This document shows positions 6,572 to 10,505 of a DNA stretch of 10,505 bases, in pieces (within the stretch, counting starts at the first letter, position 1; each line of letters opens with the position of its first letter). The notes below the pieces were generated by a model that worked only from the letters and a program-made list of their open reading frames with translations, was not told where the DNA came from and did not search any database. Source of the stretch: Alphaproteobacteria bacterium (GTDB lineage: Bacteria > Pseudomonadota > Alphaproteobacteria > ATCC43930 > CGMCC-115725); contig JASHUW010000498.1 of assembly GCA_030039815.1 (NCBI GenBank), forward strand, positions 1 to 10,505, written 5' to 3'. The position numbers were made by a program, and so were the translations under genes.

Positions 6572-7584
6572 CGGGGTTGCCCCGCGAATTGCGCGATGTC
6601 GTCGATTACGCATCGCCGCTTGCCGGATGGCCCGTCCGCTCTGTCCTGCCGGTTCGGCGCGGCGGCAACAACCGGGTTTTTCAGCTGATCGGCGATCAAC
6701 ATCGGGCGCTGCTCAAGTTTTACGATGCGCCGGAAGCAGGCCGGCAAGACCGGCTGAAACAAGAATACGCCGCCCTCAAATTCCTTTCCGGGCTTGGTTT
6801 CGGCGAGGTGGCGCAACCGATCGCCACCGACTTCGAACGGCGCTGTGCCATCTATGAGTGGATCGACGGTGTTGCGCCGCATGGCGCCGGGCCCGCCGAG
6901 GTCGACCAGATGGCAAAATTTTTTATTCGCTTGCAGCAAGTGCGCGGGCGTGACGGTGCGAGCGGCTTGGCAGGCGCGTCGGCGCATTGTTATTCGCCCT
7001 CAATGGTTGCCGAGCAGGTCGGCGCCCGTCTTGATCGTCTCGTTGCATCGATCTCGCCGGAAACCGAGATCGCCGCGTTTATCGATGATTCGCTAAAGCC
7101 GGCGGCGACAAGGTCAATCGAGCGCCTGCGATCGGGGTGCGCGGCGGCGGGAATCGCATTCGACGAACCCATGCCGCTCGAGCTTCGCGCGCTCAGCCCC
7201 TCGGATTTCGGCACGCATAACGCGCTGCGTCGCCCGGACGGTCGGTTGGCCTTTGTCGACTTCGAATATTTCGGCTGGGATGATCCCGCCAAGGCGGTCG
7301 CCGACGTCATGCTGCACCCGGGCATGTCCTTGACGGAGTCGTTGGGGCATCGCTATAGAACACAGGTGGAGCAGGCGCTTCGGACGTCCGACCCAAGTTT
7401 CTCGAGACGCCTCGATCTGTTCTTCCCCTCGATGGTCGTGCTTTGGTGCCTGATCCTGCTCAACGAATTTTTGCCCGAACGATGGACGCGGCGCGTGCTC
7501 GCCGGCGTCGCGGACGAACGGGATATCGTTCAGGCAAGGCAGCTGAACAAGGCCCGACAATTGCTCGCGCAGCGCTTCGGATGA
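6568..7584 (+). CDS. Aminoglycoside-phosphotransferase-fold kinase (APH family), glycan-locus type
   Basis: With TTG 6568 as start the protein has 338 residues. The N-lobe has a nucleotide loop RRGGNNRVF (30-38) and a beta-3 lysine, Lys50, in LLKFY. The catalytic loop is LSPSDFGTHN (209-218) with Asp213 and Asn218, and the metal-binding strand is FVDFEYFGWDD with Asp231. The usual HxD of APH/choline-kinase proteins is PxD here, with Pro at the His position, while the Asp and Asn are kept, so it is probably still active. APH-fold enzymes phosphorylate hydroxyls of small molecules such as aminoglycosides, choline and sugars. In this operon a sugar or sugar-alcohol is more likely than an antibiotic; this is inference. 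It is translationally coupled to the HAD gene by TTGA. The start could also be TTG 6538, adding ten residues. Confidence 0.82.
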   Translation: MTGLPRELRDVVDYASPLAGWPVRSVLPVRRGGNNRVFQLIGDQHRALLKFYDAPEAGRQDRLKQEYAALKFLSGLGFGEVAQPIATDFERRCAIYEWIDGVAPHGAGPAEVDQMAKFFIRLQQVRGRDGASGLAGASAHCYSPSMVAEQVGARLDRLVASISPETEIAAFIDDSLKPAATRSIERLRSGCAAAGIAFDEPMPLELRALSPSDFGTHNALRRPDGRLAFVDFEYFGWDDPAKAVADVMLHPGMSLTESLGHRYRTQVEQALRTSDPSFSRRLDLFFPSMVVLWCLILLNEFLPERWTRRVLAGVADERDIVQARQLNKARQLLAQRFG

Positions 7585-7639
7585 CGATGTGAGCGACGTT
7601 GCACATCGTCGTCTCGGACCTTCAGGATATTGCGAATCG

Positions 7640-8749
7640 ATGTTCAAAGTTCGCTACTCGTACTTGCCGCAGCAATTCGCCGATCCGAGCGAAATCCTCG
7701 AGGAATTGCGGCGTTTCGTGCCGACCGGCGATTTCACGCTGGGCAAGCCAGTCGGCGAGTTCGAGCGGCGCTTTGCCGAGCTGATCGGCACCAAGCACGC
7801 GATCGGCGTCGGCTCGGGAACCGATGCGCTGAAATTGGGCCTTCGCGCGGTCGATGTCGGTTATGGCGATGAGGTGATCACCGCCGCCAACACCTTTATC
7901 GCCACCGTGGGGGCGATCGCCGAGACCGGTGCGCGGCCGGTCTTTGTCGATTGCGACGATACGTTCTGCATGAATGTCGATCAGATTGAGGCGGCGATCA
8001 CGTCGCGCACCAAGGCGATCATGCCGGTGCATTTCACCGGCTACATGACCGACATGGAAAAGCTCATGCCGATCGCCGAGCGGCACGGCATTCCGGTGGT
8101 CGAAGACGCCTGCCAGGCGATCCTCGCGGATATCGGCGGCAAACGCGCGGGCACCTGGGGCATCGCCGGCGGCTTCTCGCTACACCCGTTGAAGAACCTC
8201 AATGTCTGGGCCGATGGCGGGATCATCGTCACCAATGACGATGCGGTGGCGACGAAGCTGCGCCTGCTGCGCAACCACGGCCTGATCAATCGGGACGAAA
8301 TCGAGCTGCTCGGCTACAACAGCCGCCTCGACTCGGTGCAGGCGATCGTCGGGAACTGGCTTATCCCCAGCACCCACGACATCACCAAGAAGCGCATCGC
8401 CAATGCCGCGCGTTACGACGCCGGACTCGGCCAGATCCCGCAGATTCGCATCCCGCCGCGGCCCCGCGGCAAGCAGGTGGTCTTCCACCTCTACATCGTC
8501 TTCGCCGAGGATCGCGACGCCCTGTTCAAGCACTGCGTCGATCATGGGGTCGAGGTCAAAATCCACTATCCGATCCCCCTCTACCAACAACGCGGATTGG
8601 CGCATTTCGGCTATAAGGCGGGCGACTTTCCAGTCACCGACCGGCATACAACCGAGATCATCTCGTTTCCGTGCGACCAGCATCTGGAGCCGGAGCAGAT
8701 CGACTACGCGATCGACGTCGTGCGCAACTTCTATCGAGGAAAGAACTGA
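7640..8749 (+). CDS. DegT/DnrJ/EryC1/StrS-family sugar aminotransferase, first copy
   Basis: The 369-residue PLP-dependent fold-type I enzyme is full length. The phosphate-binding GSGTDAL is at 59-64, cofactor-ring Asp156 is in VVEDACQ, and the Schiff-base Lys185 is in SLHPLKNLN. The family transfers an amino group, usually from glutamate, to a nucleotide-linked keto-sugar. A few members are dehydratases, but those replace the lysine, which is present here. The motif after the lysine reads WADGG where GDGG is more common. The WLIPSTHDITKKR stretch (about 251-263) differs from the second copy. The frame opens at GTG 7589, but ATG 7640 matches the usual family start (MFKVRYSYLPQQF). The gap from the kinase gene is 55 bases. 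The stop lies two bases before the next start. Confidence 0.92.
   Translation: MFKVRYSYLPQQFADPSEILEELRRFVPTGDFTLGKPVGEFERRFAELIGTKHAIGVGSGTDALKLGLRAVDVGYGDEVITAANTFIATVGAIAETGARPVFVDCDDTFCMNVDQIEAAITSRTKAIMPVHFTGYMTDMEKLMPIAERHGIPVVEDACQAILADIGGKRAGTWGIAGGFSLHPLKNLNVWADGGIIVTNDDAVATKLRLLRNHGLINRDEIELLGYNSRLDSVQAIVGNWLIPSTHDITKKRIANAARYDAGLGQIPQIRIPPRPRGKQVVFHLYIVFAEDRDALFKHCVDHGVEVKIHYPIPLYQQRGLAHFGYKAGDFPVTDRHTTEIISFPCDQHLEPEQIDYAIDVVRNFYRGKN
8736..8743 (+). promoter_or_regulatory. Ribosome binding site for the second aminotransferase
   Basis: GAGGAAAG lies eight bases before the ATG at 8752, inside the last codons of the first aminotransferase. It fixes the start against the longer open frame that begins at 8671. 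Confidence 0.7.
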
Positions 8750-8751
8750 GC

Positions 8752-9852
8752 ATGCGCCAGGTTCCCTATGTGAATTTCCGCGCTCAGTTCGAGGAGGAGC
8801 GCAGCGAGATCCTCGGCGCTGTCGAGGACGTGTTCACGACGGGACAGTTTGTCAGCGACGCCGCGGTCGCCAAGTTCGAACAGGAACTCGCCGACTATAT
8901 CGGCGTCAAGCATGCGATCGCGCTGAACTCGGGCACCGACGCGCTGCTCCTCGGCATGAAGGCAATCGGCATCGGGCCGGGCGACGAGGTCATCACCCCG
9001 CCCAACTCGTTTGTCGCCTCGACCGCGGCGATCGTTCTGCTGGGCGCGACCCCCGTCTTCGCTGACGTGCGCGACGACCAGAACATCGACCCCGATGCCG
9101 TCGCGGCGGCGCTCACGCCGCGCACCAAGGCGATCATGCCGGTGCATTTGACCGGGCGGATGGCCGACATGCGGCCGCTGATGCAGCTCGCCGAGAAACA
9201 CGGCCTCGCCGTGATCGAGGACGCGGCGCAATCGGTCGGCTCGCTTTACGAGGGGCGGCAAGCCGGCACGTTCGGCCTCATCTCATGCTTTTCGGCGCAT
9301 CCGCTGAAGAACCTGAACGCCGCCGGCGATGGCGGGTTCGTCACGACGGATGACGATGCCATCGCCAGCAAGATCCAGCTGCTGCGCAATCACGGCCTTA
9401 TCGATCGCAACACGGTAGCGGTTTGGGGCACGGTGTCGCGCATGGACGTGCTGCAGTCCGAGTTCTTGCGGGTGCGCCTCAAGCGTCTCGACAGCGTTAT
9501 CGAGCGGCGCCGCCGGAATGCGGAGAACTATCGGCAGCTGCTGGCGGATGCGCCGGTGTTCATCCCGCCCGACCGTAATTTCGAGTTCAACACCTTCCAC
9601 GTCTTCGTGATCCAGACCGACCGGCGCGACGAGCTGCAGAAACATCTGGCCGATAACGGCGTCGGCACGGCGATCCATTATCCGATTCCGATCCACCTCC
9701 AGCCGGCGGCGCGGGAGCTGGGCCACAGGCGAGGCGATTTCCCGGTGACCGAGCGACAGGCCGATCGCATCCTGTCGTTGCCGATCAACCAGTTTCTGAC
9801 CGAGGACGACCAGGCCTATGTGGCGGAGAACATCAAGACGTTTCTTGGCTAA
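8752..9852 (+). CDS. DegT/DnrJ/EryC1/StrS-family sugar aminotransferase, second copy
   Basis: This 366-residue paralogue of the preceding gene has NSGTDAL at 59-65, Asp157 in VIEDAAQS and the PLP lysine Lys186 in SAHPLKNLNAAGDGG. All catalytic positions of the family are present, so an active nucleotide-sugar transaminase is expected. Similarity to the first copy is strongest from the GTDAL motif to LLRNHGLI and in the C-terminal VGTAIHYPIPIHLQ segment, and weak near residues 220-260, where substrate contacts often lie. The two may act on different keto positions, or form a heteromer. Both ideas are inference. The gene follows its neighbour after two bases and ends 15 bases before the stop of a convergent gene. 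Confidence 0.93.
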   Translation: MRQVPYVNFRAQFEEERSEILGAVEDVFTTGQFVSDAAVAKFEQELADYIGVKHAIALNSGTDALLLGMKAIGIGPGDEVITPPNSFVASTAAIVLLGATPVFADVRDDQNIDPDAVAAALTPRTKAIMPVHLTGRMADMRPLMQLAEKHGLAVIEDAAQSVGSLYEGRQAGTFGLISCFSAHPLKNLNAAGDGGFVTTDDDAIASKIQLLRNHGLIDRNTVAVWGTVSRMDVLQSEFLRVRLKRLDSVIERRRRNAENYRQLLADAPVFIPPDRNFEFNTFHVFVIQTDRRDELQKHLADNGVGTAIHYPIPIHLQPAARELGHRRGDFPVTERQADRILSLPINQFLTEDDQAYVAENIKTFLG

Positions 9853-9854
9853 CG

Positions 9855-9880
9855 CGGAGCTGCCCGCTTAGGCGGCTCCG
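9855..9880. terminator. Hairpin between convergent genes (possible bidirectional terminator)
   Basis: CGGAGCTGCC (9855-9864) pairs with GGCGGCTCCG (9871-9880), including one G-U pair (on the plus-strand RNA), around the six-base loop CGCTTA. It begins three bases after the aminotransferase stop, and its loop contains the stop codon of the minus-strand repeat gene (9868-9870). No T-run follows on either strand, so it is not a canonical intrinsic terminator. It could block RNA decay or assist termination from both sides. Confidence 0.45.
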
Positions 9881-10505
9881 ATCAGGGTACTCGGCGCGTA
9901 GGCCGTTGTAAGAGGCTGGTTCGGTAGCAGAGGCGTGGAGCTGCCGCTCTGTGTGGGCGGCTGAACCGGGCTTCCGGCCGAGGCCGTGCTCGACGGTGCC
10001 GGTTCGCCGAAGCTCGGGTAGCCAGAGATATCGCCGAAGCCGACAACCGTATCGGCGAGCGTCGTGTTCTCTGTGCCGGTCGCAACCGAATTTGTCGCGA
10101 CAATCTGGTTGCCGTTCATCTGCCATATCTCGGCCGCGCCGGTGCTGCTGTTTTCGAACAGGATGTCGGACTGAGTTCCTCCGTAGAACGCGCCGATGCC
10201 GACGGCTTCCCAGCCGGAACCAGGATTGCCGATCGCGACGGAGTTGGCCATCGTCGCGCCGTCCATTTCCCACAACCCGATTTCACCATTGGTATTCTGC
10301 CAGACGATCGTATCGTTGCGGCCCGTGCCGAAGAAATCGCCGACCCCGACGATTTGCTGCCAGCTGGAAGGGGGGTCAGGCAGGGTGACTTCCTGGAGGA
10401 CGGTTCCTCCCTGCATCTCCCAGATCATTGGCGTGCCGTTGCTGTTTTGCAGCAGGATCGAATTGTCGTGGCCGGCATCAAAAAAATCGCCGGCGTCGAT
10501 CACTT
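9868..10505 (-). CDS. FG-GAP/VCBS-like repeat protein, C-terminal fragment (start beyond right edge)
   Basis: About 211 C-terminal residues are visible. The frame runs open to the right edge; a GTG at 10503 looks internal to a repeat (VIDAGDFF), not a true start. Three units of about 50 residues follow the pattern (V)xGxGDFF...ILxQNxNGxxxIWEM, at residues 1-50, 51-99 and about 100-152, with the start of a fourth (VVGFGDISG). Such repeats form beta-propeller blades in secreted or surface proteins. The acidic calcium loops usual for FG-GAP units (DxNGDGxxD) are degraded here: FFDAGHDN, FFGTGRND and FYGGTQSD. The last 45 residues are Pro/Ser/Thr-rich and end in LIGAA. The secretion route cannot be judged without the N-terminus. 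It is convergent with the aminotransferase genes and not part of their operon. Confidence 0.75.
   Translation of the reverse strand, partial: VIDAGDFFDAGHDNSILLQNSNGTPMIWEMQGGTVLQEVTLPDPPSSWQQIVGVGDFFGTGRNDTIVWQNTNGEIGLWEMDGATMANSVAIGNPGSGWEAVGIGAFYGGTQSDILFENSSTGAAEIWQMNGNQIVATNSVATGTENTTLADTVVGFGDISGYPSFGEPAPSSTASAGSPVQPPTQSGSSTPLLPNQPLTTAYAPSTLIGAA

Noticed and set aside
5699..6613. Minus-strand open frame of 304 codons
   Set aside because: It is antisense to the ABC ATPase end and the HAD gene and shows no recognisable domain.
6568..7584. Antibiotic (aminoglycoside) resistance gene
   Set aside because: Only the fold matches; the catalytic loop variant and the glycan-operon setting argue for a small-molecule or sugar kinase.
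8671..8751. Upstream extension of the second aminotransferase
   Set aside because: It overlaps the first aminotransferase, and a good ribosome binding site points to the ATG at 8752.
9951..10388. Plus-strand open frame of 145 codons near the right edge
   Set aside because: It is Arg/Ser-rich shadow sequence opposite the FG-GAP-like repeats.

Overview
The window is GC-rich, densely coding DNA from a Gram-negative bacterium, most likely an alphaproteobacterium. The main evidence is a SUV3-type DExH helicase translationally coupled to a small S4-domain RNA-binding protein, an arrangement familiar from that class, together with a two-helix histidine kinase of alphaproteobacterial style and WQN/WEM-type FG-GAP repeats. 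The genus cannot be fixed from the sequence alone. No tRNA, rRNA, CRISPR array, insertion sequence or phage gene was seen.

Left part, minus strand (1-2014): a 286-residue soluble histidine kinase overlaps by four bases (ATGA) the start of a HerA-type P-loop ATPase. The ATPase runs off the left edge, leaving 385 readable codons. The two genes should be co-translated. A 197-base divergent intergenic region (2015-2211) separates them from the helicase and holds an inverted repeat right against the kinase start codon.

Centre, plus strand (2212-5069): a SUV3-like RNA/DNA helicase (831 residues) and an S4-domain protein (121 residues) overlap by four bases (GTGA). This looks like a conserved RNA-metabolism pair. 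In many alphaproteobacteria I would expect ferredoxin (fdxA) and carD genes next. Here a glycan locus follows instead.

Right-centre, plus strand (5176-9852): five closely packed genes look like one surface-glycan or unusual-sugar operon. They encode a KpsT/Wzt-like ABC exporter ATPase without a visible permease, a HAD-superfamily hydrolase, an aminoglycoside-phosphotransferase-fold kinase (coupled by a TTGA overlap), and two tandem paralogous DegT/DnrJ/EryC1/StrS PLP-dependent aminotransferases. Together they suggest phosphorylation and dephosphorylation of a small sugar-like compound, amination of keto-sugars, and polymer export. The actual sugar is unknown, and no glycosyltransferase, dehydratase or nucleotidyltransferase lies in the window.

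Right edge, minus strand (9868-10505): the C-terminal part of an FG-GAP/VCBS-like repeat protein converges on the operon. A 10-bp hairpin between the two genes carries this gene's stop codon in its loop.

The strongest candidates for something undescribed are the kinase-HerA coupled pair and the HAD/APH/double-DegT operon with an orphan exporter ATPase.
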